Notes: generated by a model from the sequence alone, not told the origin. Positions 1 to 6,933 are shown, numbered from the stretch's first letter. The stretch: 7,020 bases of DNA from an uncultured Prevotella sp. (GCA_945614335.1 CALZAP010000070.1:1-7020); one strand, 5' to 3'. Numbers and translations are program-made.

Positions 1-239
1 ACATGGAGAACCTCATGGACTTCTCAAACAAGATGTCGCCACTTGGCAATGCCTCTGCTGAGGACTGCGCCAACTACTGTGTGATGATGTTCTCCGACTT
101 CACACGCAAGGTGACCATGCAGAACCTCTTCCACGACGGTGGATTCTCGTCGATGGGCATGAGCCTTCGTGCCATGAACCAGTATTCTAAGGATCTCACT
201 CCTTATGAGGACGAGAACGGTAAGATCATTTACGGTTAA
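1..239 (+). CDS. fabI: Enoyl-[acyl-carrier-protein] reductase (FabI), C-terminal part, 5' end outside window
   Basis: The last 78 or so residues of what I recognise as the Bacteroidetes form of FabI, the NAD(P)H-dependent enzyme that reduces enoyl-ACP in the last step of each fatty-acid elongation cycle in the cytoplasm. The fragment follows the C-terminal pattern of the short-chain dehydrogenase fold in FabI. SPLGNASAEDCANYC corresponds to the 'PLxR..T.EDVG' helix of E. coli FabI. It is followed by a FSDFTRKVT segment and then HDGGFSSMGMS, which matches the VDGG strand near the FabI C-terminus. The tail KIIYG ends in TAA at 237-239. The frame is open to the window edge, so the ATG at 3 is internal and not the start. 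The Rossmann NAD site and the catalytic Tyr/Lys lie upstream and cannot be checked. Another short-chain dehydrogenase is possible but less likely. Confidence 0.85.
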   Translation, partial: MENLMDFSNKMSPLGNASAEDCANYCVMMFSDFTRKVTMQNLFHDGGFSSMGMSLRAMNQYSKDLTPYEDENGKIIYG

Positions 240-270
240 TGCAATGAAATTTGATTAATGAAAATATGGG

Positions 271-342
271 CACGGATTCACAGGGATATTGTATGATCCG
301 TTTGATAGAATCATTACTTCCCTGCGACTCTGTGTCTTTTTT
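271..342 (+). terminator. Imperfect inverted repeat followed by a T-run, probable fabI terminator
   Basis: The arms are CACGGATTCACAGGGA (271-286) and TCCCTGCGACTCTGTG (319-334). They can form 13 Watson-Crick pairs, one G-U pair and two mismatches over 16 positions. Six T's follow at 337-342. The 32-nt loop contains a smaller stem, TGATCC (295-300) against GAATCA (309-314), with 5 of 6 pairs. Position after the fabI stop and the T-run favour a Rho-independent terminator. The loop is long for one, so an intergenic repeat element is an alternative. The rest of the 240-367 gap is AT-rich, and I find no good TAnnTTTG promoter in it. Confidence 0.45.
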
Positions 343-367
343 ATTTAAAAATTAAAAACTTAAAACT

Positions 368-1783
368 ATGAAACAACTATCTACATTCCTTATGGTATTG
401 TGCATGGCCTTGACCGCACATGCCGGTGACTACGCAAAGTATTATGAGAACATGCCTGTGGAACTCAAGCAGGTGGTGGAGTTTGACATACCGGACAATA
501 CTGTCTCGTTGACCGATTTCGGCGGCGTGGGCGATGGGGTGACACTCAACACGGAGGCTTTCCGTAAGGCTATTTCCGTACTCTCAAAAAAGGGTGGGGG
601 AAGGCTTGTGGTGCCTCAGGGCGTGTGGCTCACCGGGCCGATAGTGTTGAAAGACAATATCGACCTCCATATAGAGCGTAACGCCATAGTGATGATGTCG
701 CCCGACAAGAGCCTCTTCGTCGACAAGGAAGGAAAGTTGTCGAGATGTGAACCGGGTATCAAGGCGTCGAAACGTAAGAATATCGCCATCACGGGTGAAG
801 GCATTGTGGACGGAAACGGTGCACAGTGGCGACCGGTGAAAAGAGGCAAGGTGAGCGATACGGAGTGGAAACGGTTTATGGCCATTGGAGGTGTGGAGCG
901 ACAGAACGGACAGCTATGGTATCCTTGGGACGTGAAGGCCGGATACCCAAATATTGAGGAAACGCCTGAGGCTCAGGAGAAACGCCGTCAGGACTTGGTG
1001 AGGTTCACCGACTGTGAGAACGTGCTCATCGAGGGTGTGACATTCCAGAACTCGCCACGCTTTCACGTTCATCCGTGCAACTCCCGCAACGTGATAATCG
1101 ACGGAATAACAGTGCGCTGCCCGTGGAACGCACAGAACGGCGACGCCATAGACATAAGCGACTGTCACCAGGTGCTCATTATCAACTCCATAGTGGATGC
1201 GGGCGATGACGGTCTCTGCATGAAGAGCGGAAAGGCAAAGCCCACGGCACTGGTGAACGGCTGCGAGGACATCATGATACAGGACAACACGGTGTTTCAT
1301 GCCCATGGAGGTTTCGTGATAGGCAGCGAGGACATCACCGGCATGAAGCGTATCGTGGTGCGCCGTTGCCGATTCTCAGGCACAGACACAGGCCTTCGTT
1401 TCAAGAGCGGCATCGGTCGTGGAGGCAAGACGGAGGCTATACATATCTCTGACATCGTGATGAACGACATAACAGACGAGGCCGTAGTGTTCCAGTGTGA
1501 CTACGTGGACCGTCCGGCAGGTCATGATGCCTCAAAGGAGAAAAAGGCCGAAAAACTTGAATATGTACCGGAATTCACCGATATATATATAAATAATGTG
1601 GTATGCTATGGAGCCACTACGGCCATCAAGGCTAAAGGCATCGAGGGGCTTAACTGCATACATGGCATCAGCATATCCAACTCTACTTTCTCCTACACTC
1701 AGAAAGGCGTTGACATTGACACTGCCTCGGCTGAGGTGAAACTCGATAACGTGAGGACAGAGAAGATTGCTTGTCTGAAATAA
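368..1783 (+). CDS. Secreted glycoside hydrolase family 28 (polygalacturonase-like pectinase)
   Basis: A 471-residue right-handed beta-helix glycosidase of the GH28 type, which cleaves galacturonic-acid linkages in pectin or rhamnogalacturonan by an inverting mechanism. Residues 1-19 are a Sec signal peptide: K2, a hydrophobic core, and AHA before the likely cut at 19/20. There is no lipobox, so the enzyme is probably periplasmic or exported. The N-terminal segment DFGGVGDGVTLNTEAF (50-65) is the usual family entry strand. GH28 active-site motifs appear in order: NGDAID (257-262, D259), DD (280-281) followed by KSG, AHGG..IGSE (312-321, H313), and RFK (344-346). These match the canonical NTD, DD, GHG and RIK motifs with conservative changes, so it is probably active. 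Substrate cannot be read from sequence; an exo-acting galacturonosidase or rhamnogalacturonan hydrolase is plausible. No SusC/SusD pair or other pectin gene lies in the window. The start is preceded by an A-rich leader without a Shine-Dalgarno site. Confidence 0.88.
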   Translation: MKQLSTFLMVLCMALTAHAGDYAKYYENMPVELKQVVEFDIPDNTVSLTDFGGVGDGVTLNTEAFRKAISVLSKKGGGRLVVPQGVWLTGPIVLKDNIDLHIERNAIVMMSPDKSLFVDKEGKLSRCEPGIKASKRKNIAITGEGIVDGNGAQWRPVKRGKVSDTEWKRFMAIGGVERQNGQLWYPWDVKAGYPNIEETPEAQEKRRQDLVRFTDCENVLIEGVTFQNSPRFHVHPCNSRNVIIDGITVRCPWNAQNGDAIDISDCHQVLIINSIVDAGDDGLCMKSGKAKPTALVNGCEDIMIQDNTVFHAHGGFVIGSEDITGMKRIVVRRCRFSGTDTGLRFKSGIGRGGKTEAIHISDIVMNDITDEAVVFQCDYVDRPAGHDASKEKKAEKLEYVPEFTDIYINNVVCYGATTAIKAKGIEGLNCIHGISISNSTFSYTQKGVDIDTASAEVKLDNVRTEKIACLK

Positions 1784-1804
1784 GGGAAATCATTTCTTAT
1801 TAGG

Positions 1805-3235
1805 ATGCTCAGCGACTTCTATTTCTCTACCATTTGCCGACACATCGGTTTTGCGCCAACGGCAGAGCAGGCCAGCGCCATAAGGACGTTTGCCGACTTT
1901 GCCCTTGACCGCAACGAGCGTGTGGTCATGATATTGCGTGGCTCGGCAGGTACTGGAAAGACCACACTTGCCGGTGCCATAGTAAAGGCATTGGTGGAAA
2001 TGAAACAGAAGTTGGTGCTCATGGCTCCTACGGGGCGTGCCGCAAAGGTGTTTGCCATGAACGCCGGACAGGCGGCATTCACCATCCACCGAAAGATCTA
2101 CCGCCAGAAGACCATGACCGACATGGCTTCTCCATTCACTCTCAACGCCAATCTTGCCACCGACACTCTTTTCATAGTGGACGAGGCCTCGATGATATCC
2201 AACCTGGGCATGGGCGACTCTTCGTTTGGCAGTGGATGTCTGCTCGACGACCTCGTGCAGTTTGTCTATTCAGGTCGCAACTGCCGCCTGATGCTCATTG
2301 GCGACACTGCCCAGCTGCCTCCCGTAGGTGAGGAGGAGAGCCCGGCCCTCATTGCCGACGTGATGGCGGGTTACGGACTCGACGTGTATGAGGCAAGTCT
2401 TCAGGAGGTGTTGCGACAAAGCCACGACTCCGGCATACTGTTTAACGCCACACGGGTGAGAAGGATGATTGCAGACGACGAGGTGACGGAGATGCCGAAG
2501 GTGGTTTTCAGTGGTTTTGACGACATTGTAGACCTGCGTGGCGACGAGCTCATCGAACAGTTGTCGTCGTCGTATGGCAATATGGGTCTCGACGATACAA
2601 TTGTTGTGACGCGTAGTAACAAGCGTGCGAACATATATAATAATGGTATACGCAACATGGTGCTTGGGCGTGAGGAACTCGTGAGTCAGGGTGACATGCT
2701 TATGGTGGTGAAGAACAACTACTACTGGGCGGAGACACTGAAACTGCCCCTGCCGTTCATTGCCAACGGTGACCGCGCACGTGTGTTGAGAGTGAGAAAC
2801 CTGCGCGAGCTCTATGGTTTTCATTTCGCCGACATCACTCTTTCCTTTCCCGACTACGACGGCCTGGAGTTGACCGCCACCACGCTGCTTGACTCTCTTC
2901 AGTCAGAGTCGCCGTCACTCACTCGCGAGCAGAGTGAGCATCTGTTTCAGCAGGTCATGGCCGACTACCAGCATATTCCTCTCAAGGCCGACCGTTACAA
3001 GGCGTTGCGTCAGGATGTGTATTTCAATGCCCTTCAGGTGAAGTATGCCTATGCCGTGACATGTCACAAGGCCCAGGGTGGCCAGTGGTCTCATGTGTAT
3101 GTTGACCAAGGCTACATGACCGACGACATGCTTTCTCCCGACTATCTCCACTGGCTCTACACCGCTTTTACGCGAGCCACGGAGAAACTGTATCTCGTGA
3201 ATTGGCCAAAGGAAGGGAAGGAATATAGAAGGTAG
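1805..3235 (+). CDS. Stand-alone SF1B DNA helicase, RecD/Dda-like AAA ATPase
   Basis: A 476-residue superfamily 1B helicase, expected to use ATP to move 5'-3' on single-stranded DNA. Helicase motifs occur in order: a Q-motif-like PTAEQ (18-22), Walker A GSAGTGKT (46-53), motif Ia APTGRAAK (74-81), Walker B IVDEAS (124-129), motif III GDTAQLPPVG (166-175), motif V TCHKAQGGQW (419-428) and motif VI YTAFTRATE (452-460) with the likely arginine finger R457. The part between about 275 and 345 resembles the SH3-like insert of RecD2 and Dda. No nuclease domain or RecD N-terminal extension is visible. The length is close to phage T4 Dda and well short of RecD2. Such proteins are often annotated 'exodeoxyribonuclease V alpha subunit', but no RecB or RecC partner is present here, so a RecBCD role is unsupported. 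The start at 1805 places the Q-motif at the usual distance. It begins 21 bp after the GH28 stop, and its last codons lie in a repeat. Confidence 0.88.
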   Translation: MLSDFYFSTICRHIGFAPTAEQASAIRTFADFALDRNERVVMILRGSAGTGKTTLAGAIVKALVEMKQKLVLMAPTGRAAKVFAMNAGQAAFTIHRKIYRQKTMTDMASPFTLNANLATDTLFIVDEASMISNLGMGDSSFGSGCLLDDLVQFVYSGRNCRLMLIGDTAQLPPVGEEESPALIADVMAGYGLDVYEASLQEVLRQSHDSGILFNATRVRRMIADDEVTEMPKVVFSGFDDIVDLRGDELIEQLSSSYGNMGLDDTIVVTRSNKRANIYNNGIRNMVLGREELVSQGDMLMVVKNNYYWAETLKLPLPFIANGDRARVLRVRNLRELYGFHFADITLSFPDYDGLELTATTLLDSLQSESPSLTREQSEHLFQQVMADYQHIPLKADRYKALRQDVYFNALQVKYAYAVTCHKAQGGQWSHVYVDQGYMTDDMLSPDYLHWLYTAFTRATEKLYLVNWPKEGKEYRR

Positions 3236-3246
3236 AGGGAAGAGGG
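3227..3246 (+). repeat. Purine-rich dispersed repeat, copy 1, starting at the helicase stop codon
   Basis: The 20-mer AGAAGGTAGAGGGAAGAGGG occurs here on the plus strand and again exactly, in reverse complement, at 6919-6938. This copy supplies the last two arginine codons and the TAG stop (3233-3235) of the helicase gene, and continues into the 23-bp gap before the transferase gene. A degenerate third copy, GTAGAGGTGAGAGGG (6895-6909), matches 13 of 15 positions. Confidence 0.6.
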
Positions 3247-3258
3247 TAGAATAAACAT

Positions 3259-3837
3259 ATGATAATATACATTGACGATAACATAAACGACTTCGACCTC
3301 GACGAGGCGATGACGCTACTGTCGGAACAGCGGCGCGAACAGGTGTTGAGATATAAGCTTGAGGGACCTCGACGACAGTCTGTGGCTGCCTATCTGCTGC
3401 TGAGAAAGGCATTGAAGGAGCTGTATGGCATTGTTGAGGCTCCCGTGTTTGAGTATGACGAGGGAGGGAAACCTTCAATATCAGGACATCCCGATATTTA
3501 CTTCAACCTGAGTCACTGCCGTAAAGCCGTGGCTTGTGTCGTGGCCGACTCTCCCGTGGGCATCGACATAGAAGAAACCTGCCGCTTCTCGGAAAGCATT
3601 GCCCGCTATACTCTCGATGATGAAGAATATGAAAATGTGATGAAATCCGACAATCCTTCACAGGCTTTCATCCGGCTATGGACCATGAAGGAAGCCCTGC
3701 TAAAATATACCGGCGAAGGGCTGCGTCGCGATATAAAAACCGTTCTGCACCTTCCGCCGGTAGACGAAGTGGAGTTCAAGACAGAACTCCACGAGGGATA
3801 TGTTATGAGTGTGGTATATGCTAAATCTTGCTTATGA
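3259..3837 (+). CDS. Sfp-type 4'-phosphopantetheinyl transferase
   Basis: A 192-residue enzyme of the Sfp/Gsp/AcpT superfamily, which moves the phosphopantetheine arm of CoA onto a serine of a carrier protein to make the holo form. Signature motifs are present: FNLSH (82-86), VGIDIEE (100-106) with the likely Mg-binding D103 and E105, and the helix [16 protein letters not shown] (140-155) with K144, E145 and K149. A conserved KPSI segment (71-74) precedes them. It is slightly shorter than Sfp (about 224 residues) but has both halves of the pseudo-dimeric fold, so it is not the half-length AcpS type. The carrier-protein substrate is unknown. The fabI tail about 3 kb upstream is the only other acyl-carrier gene here, and no polyketide or peptide synthetase is visible. 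It begins 23 bp after the helicase stop, probably in the same transcript. Its last 17 bases overlap the 3' end of alaS on the other strand. Confidence 0.88.
   Translation: MIIYIDDNINDFDLDEAMTLLSEQRREQVLRYKLEGPRRQSVAAYLLLRKALKELYGIVEAPVFEYDEGGKPSISGHPDIYFNLSHCRKAVACVVADSPVGIDIEETCRFSESIARYTLDDEEYENVMKSDNPSQAFIRLWTMKEALLKYTGEGLRRDIKTVLHLPPVDEVEFKTELHEGYVMSVVYAKSCL
3769..3792 (-). terminator. Perfect 9-bp stem-loop inside the transferase gene, just downstream of the alaS stop
   Basis: GTGGAGTTC (3769-3777) and GAACTCCAC (3784-3792) are perfect reverse complements around a 6-nt loop. On the alaS transcript the stem would lie about 30-50 nt past the TAG stop at 3823-3821. No T-run follows on either strand, so it is not a textbook intrinsic terminator. 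It could protect or define the alaS mRNA 3' end, or be a by-product of the codons for VEFKTELH. Confidence 0.3.
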
Positions 3838-6436
3838 CGCAATCCACAGCAGAGCTTAGTCCGTCGGCATTCTTACCGCCGGCTGTAGCATAGTGTGGCT
3901 GTCCGCCGCCGCCGCCCTGTATGAGCTTTGCCGCCTCGCGCACGAGTTGTCCGGCGTTCATGCCGTGGTCTTTCACCATGTCGTCGCTCAACATCACGCT
4001 CAGCATTGGCTTTCCTGCATCGATGCTACCGATGACGCAGAGCAGGTTTTCGGGCACTGCCTGACGAATCTTGAACACGAGGTCTTTCACGCCCTGAGGC
4101 ATCAGGGGCAGTATGGCCGAAACCACAGTCACGCCGTTTACCACGCGTGCCTTCTCCAACAGCGACTCCTTGGCGCGCTCCACGTTCTGGGCGCGGAATT
4201 CCTCGATGTCTTTCTTCATGGAGTCGTGCTCCTCGATGTATTTCTCTATCACGCCACGAAGGTCTTTGGCGTTGTTGAACATCATGCGGATGGCCTTCAG
4301 ACCGTCCTCCAGGTTGTACATCATCTCCTCACACTCCTTGCCGGTCTTTGCCTCGATACGGCGAATGCCTGCAGCCACGCTGCTCTCGCTGACAATCTTG
4401 AACATGCCGATGCGTCCGGTGGACTGAGCGTGTATACCGCCGCAGAACTCACAAGAAGGTCCGAAGCGCACCACGCGCACCTTGTCACCGTATTTCTCTC
4501 CGAAGAGTGCTATTGCACCGAGTTTTTTGGCTTCCTCTATAGGAGTGTCGCGGTGCTCGTCGAGTGGAATGTCCTCGCGTATCATAGAGTTCACCATGCG
4601 CTCCACCTGTCGCAGCTCCTCGTCGCTAACCTTCTGGAAGTGTGAGAAGTCGAAACGCAGGGTGTCGCTGCTCACGTAGGAACCCTTCTGCTCCACATGG
4701 TCGCCGAGCACCTGTTTCAGGGCATAGTCAAGAAGGTGTGTCGCAGTATGGTTTGCAGCGCTGCCTATGCGCTTGTCAATGTCCACGCAAGCCATGAAGT
4801 CTGCCGACGGGTCTTTTGGCAGCTGTTTCACGATGTGTATGTTCTGGTTGTTCTCTCGCTTGGTGTCGATGATTTCGATGGTTTCGTTTTCGTTGCAGAT
4901 TACACCGCAGTCGCCCACCTGTCCGCCCATCTCGCCGTAGAACGGAGTGTAGTCGAGCACGAGTTCGTAGAAGCTCTGCTTCTTTTGTGTCACCTTTCTG
5001 TATCTTAGTATGTGGCACTCATATTCAGTGTAGTCATAGCCCACGAATTTCTGCTCACCCTCCTGCAGCACTTCCCAGTCGCCGTTTTCCACAGCGGCAG
5101 CGTTGCGTGCGCGTGCCTTTTGTTTTTCCATCTCCACGTTGAATCCAGCCTCGTCAACGGTATATCCGTTTTCGCGGCAGATGAGTTCTGTGAGGTCGAG
5201 TGGGAATCCGTATGTGTCGAACATGCGGAAAGCCTGTGCTCCGTCGAGCACCTTCTCGCCGTGAGCCTTCAGTTCGTCCATAGCGCCGTTGAGCAGGTTG
5301 ATGCCCTTGTCGAGTGTGCGCAGGAACGAGTCTTCCTCTTCCTTCATCACGCGGCCTATGAGTTCACGCTGTGCCACGAGTTCCGGATAAGCGCCTCCCA
5401 TCTCGCCGATGAATACCGGCAGGAGCTTGTAGATGAACGCCTCTTTCTGTCCGAGGAACGTGTAAGCGTAGCGCACTGCACGGCGCAGTATGCGTCTGAT
5501 TACGTATCCAGCCTTTGCGTTGCTTGGCAGCTGTCCGTCGGCAATGGAGAACGATACTGCACGCAGGTGGTCGGCCACTACGCGCATAGCCACGTCCACC
5601 TCTTCTGTCTTTCCATATTCCTTTCCCGAGAGACGTGAAATCTCCTTGATGATGGGCTGGAAGATGTCGGTGTCGTAGTTAGAGTGTTTTCCCTGAAGGG
5701 CGCGCACCAGTCGTTCGAATCCCATACCGGTGTCGATGACGTTCATTGACAGAGGTTCGAGCGAACCGTCAGCCTTGCGGTTGAACTGCATGAACACGAT
5801 GTTCCATATCTCAATCACCTGAGGGTCGTCCTTGTTTACGAGCTCACGTCCGGGCACTTTTGCCTTTTCCTCTTCGGTACGCGAGTCGAGGTGTATTTCG
5901 GAGCAAGGTCCGCAAGGTCCCGTGTCTCCCATTTCCCAGAAGTTGTCGTGTTTGTTTCCGTTGATGATATGGTCTGCCGGCACGTGTTTTGCCCAATAGC
6001 TTGCCGCCTCGTCGTCTCTCACGAGGTTTTCCTCCTTTGAGCCCTCAAACACGGTGACGTAAAGGTCTTTCGGGTCGAGTTTCAGCACGTCTACGAGATA
6101 TTCCCATGCCATGTCGATGGCTCCTTCCTTGAAATAGTCGCCGAAGCTCCAGTTGCCGAGCATTTCAAACATGGTGTGGTGGTAAGTGTCGTGTCCCACC
6201 TCTTCGAGGTCGTTGTGCTTTCCGCTTACACGAAGGCACTTTTGAGAGTCGGCACGTCTGCGCGGTTCCGGGTCACGTGTGCCGAGTATAACATCTTTCC
6301 ACTGGTTCATACCAGCGTTAGTGAACATAAGCGTCGGGTCGTCCTTAATAACCATAGGAGCCGACGGCACGATTGCATGTCCTTTCGATTCGAAATAGTT
6401 CTTGAACGAATCGCGGATTTCATTAGCTGTCATCAT
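3821..6436 (-). CDS. alaS: Alanyl-tRNA synthetase
   Basis: A full-length 871-residue class II synthetase that charges tRNA-Ala with alanine and clears mischarged Ser- or Gly-tRNA-Ala; E. coli AlaRS has 876. The N-terminal catalytic core shows [11 protein letters not shown] (38-48), [13 protein letters not shown] (69-81), the motif-2 stretch [17 protein letters not shown] (86-102) and DTGMGFERL (235-243). The editing domain carries the zinc/active-site residues H563 and H567 (HTATH), then C665 and H669 (CGGIH), matching E. coli H564, H568, C666 and H670. A helical linker (about 700-765) leads to the C-Ala domain, with the glycine-rich [15 protein letters not shown] (840-854). All key residues are intact. 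Two adjacent ATGs (6436 and 6433) could start it; the first is chosen, giving [11 protein letters not shown], and the choice changes one residue only. A promoter is visible upstream (6478-6508). The 3' end overlaps the transferase gene tail-to-tail by 17 bp. Confidence 0.98.
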   Translation of the reverse strand: MMTANEIRDSFKNYFESKGHAIVPSAPMVIKDDPTLMFTNAGMNQWKDVILGTRDPEPRRRADSQKCLRVSGKHNDLEEVGHDTYHHTMFEMLGNWSFGDYFKEGAIDMAWEYLVDVLKLDPKDLYVTVFEGSKEENLVRDDEAASYWAKHVPADHIINGNKHDNFWEMGDTGPCGPCSEIHLDSRTEEEKAKVPGRELVNKDDPQVIEIWNIVFMQFNRKADGSLEPLSMNVIDTGMGFERLVRALQGKHSNYDTDIFQPIIKEISRLSGKEYGKTEEVDVAMRVVADHLRAVSFSIADGQLPSNAKAGYVIRRILRRAVRYAYTFLGQKEAFIYKLLPVFIGEMGGAYPELVAQRELIGRVMKEEEDSFLRTLDKGINLLNGAMDELKAHGEKVLDGAQAFRMFDTYGFPLDLTELICRENGYTVDEAGFNVEMEKQKARARNAAAVENGDWEVLQEGEQKFVGYDYTEYECHILRYRKVTQKKQSFYELVLDYTPFYGEMGGQVGDCGVICNENETIEIIDTKRENNQNIHIVKQLPKDPSADFMACVDIDKRIGSAANHTATHLLDYALKQVLGDHVEQKGSYVSSDTLRFDFSHFQKVSDEELRQVERMVNSMIREDIPLDEHRDTPIEEAKKLGAIALFGEKYGDKVRVVRFGPSCEFCGGIHAQSTGRIGMFKIVSESSVAAGIRRIEAKTGKECEEMMYNLEDGLKAIRMMFNNAKDLRGVIEKYIEEHDSMKKDIEEFRAQNVERAKESLLEKARVVNGVTVVSAILPLMPQGVKDLVFKIRQAVPENLLCVIGSIDAGKPMLSVMLSDDMVKDHGMNAGQLVREAAKLIQGGGGGQPHYATAGGKNADGLSSAVDCVISKI

Positions 6437-6474
6437 TGTTTTTTATGTCTAAATATATTTTTCTCAGAAAATTG

Positions 6475-6505
6475 TTGCAAAGTTACTTTATTTTTCGTAC
6501 ATTTG
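6475..6505 (+). promoter_or_regulatory. Promoter of the MerR-type gene (Bacteroidetes -33/-7 type)
   Basis: The -7 element TACATTTG (6498-6505) fits TAnnTTTG exactly. A TTG at 6475-6477 lies 20 bp upstream and serves as the -33. Transcription would begin near 6512, giving a leader of about 33 nt, AT-rich and lacking a Shine-Dalgarno site, before the ATG at 6545. The spacer holds a short dyad, AAAGTTACTTT (6479-6489). Confidence 0.7.
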
Positions 6506-6508
6506 CAA
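6478..6508 (-). promoter_or_regulatory. Promoter of alaS (Bacteroidetes -33/-7 type), nested with the divergent promoter
   Basis: Read on the minus strand, TAACTTTG (6485-6478) fits the -7 consensus TAnnTTTG exactly. TTG (6508-6506) lies 20 bp upstream as the -33; a TTTG at 6513-6510 is an alternative at 24 bp. Transcription would begin near 6471, leaving a leader of about 35 nt before the alaS start. Its -33 touches the -7 of the opposite promoter, and the reverse also holds. Confidence 0.7.
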
Positions 6509-6514
6509 GCAAAT
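6501..6514. promoter_or_regulatory. Perfect dyad at the MerR-gene start site and alaS -33 region, candidate operator
   Basis: ATTTGCAAGCAAAT has perfect 6-bp half-sites around a 2-bp centre. It covers the end of the plus-strand -7, the predicted plus-strand start site near 6512, and the -33 of the alaS promoter. A protein bound here could affect both promoters. Promoter elements themselves contain TTTGC and GCAAA, so chance symmetry is a real alternative. Confidence 0.3.
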
Positions 6515-6544
6515 TAAAAAAGTATTTATAAAAATAGTCGAAAT

Positions 6545-6898
6545 ATGGCATTAAATTTGGACAAAAACCTCAAGTTGTACTATTCAATAAGCGAAGTGGC
6601 TAAGATGTTTGACGTGAATGAGAGCACTTTGCGTTATTGGGAAAAGGAGATTCCGGCCCTGAAACCGAAGACTTCAGGTCCTTCGCTCATCCGTCAATAT
6701 TCAGAGAAGGACATTGAGGTGGTAAAGGCTATATACAACTTGGTGAAGGTGCGCGGATTTAAGATTGCCGCCGCTAAAAAAATTCTTGCTGCCAACCGCA
6801 AGGGGGTTGACAAGACGGCTGAGGCGCTTGAAAGGCTTATTGCCATTCGCGACGAGCTTCAGCTTATGAAGCAGCATGTGGATGAGATGTATGTGTAG
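6545..6898 (+). CDS. Small MerR-family transcriptional regulator without an effector domain
   Basis: A 117-residue protein with an N-terminal MerR-type winged helix. The helix-turn-helix is about 14-35 (SISEVAKMFDVNESTLRYWEKE), with the family hallmark TLRYWE. The wing and second helix pair run through RQYSEKDIEVV (50-60) and KVRGFKIAAAKKIL (68-81). The C-terminal part (about 90-113) is a short charged helix, as expected for the MerR dimerisation coiled coil. It has no cysteine and no room for a ligand-binding domain, so metal sensing of the MerR/CueR type is unlikely and the inducer, if any, is unknown. It is divergent from alaS, and their promoters share the same DNA, so it may control its own gene, alaS, or both; this is inferred from position only. 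The start at 6545 follows an A-rich leader and places the helix-turn-helix at the expected distance. Its TAG stop lies in the 5' arm of a hairpin. Confidence 0.88.
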   Translation: MALNLDKNLKLYYSISEVAKMFDVNESTLRYWEKEIPALKPKTSGPSLIRQYSEKDIEVVKAIYNLVKVRGFKIAAAKKILAANRKGVDKTAEALERLIAIRDELQLMKQHVDEMYV

Positions 6899-6933
6899 AG
6901 GTGAGAGGGATTTTTCTTCCCTCTTCCCTCTAC
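6895..6933 (+). terminator. Hairpin spanning the MerR-gene stop codon
   Basis: The arms GTAGAGGTGAGAGGGA (6895-6910) and TCCCTCTTCCCTCTAC (6918-6933) give 14 Watson-Crick pairs, one G-U and one mismatch around a 7-nt loop. The stop codon TAG (6896-6898) is inside the 5' arm. No T-run follows the stem, so a terminator role is uncertain; an mRNA-end stabiliser or inverted repeat element is also possible. A competing stem, AGGGATTTT (6906-6914) with AAAATCCCT (6947-6955), shares part of the 5' arm. Confidence 0.4.

Noticed and set aside
291..304. TCCGTTTG (297-304) as a -7 promoter element for the GH28 gene.
   Set aside because: It lacks the required A at the second position of TAnnTTTG, and there is no TTG at the right distance upstream.
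1779..1801. Small AT-rich inverted repeat AATAAG/CTTATT over the GH28 stop and the helicase start region.
   Set aside because: Only six A/T-rich pairs with an 11-nt loop; too weak to call a terminator or translational control.
2270..2824. Minus-strand open frame of 184 codons within the helicase gene, and another at 2915-3478.
   Set aside because: Antisense to conserved helicase motifs, with no plausible product; explained by the codon bias of the real gene.
3893..4645. Long plus-strand open frame of about 250 codons inside alaS, and similar frames at 5012-5638 and 6176-6517.
   Set aside because: These are antisense shadows of a well-conserved synthetase gene; their translations are His/Val/Leu-rich with no recognisable domain.
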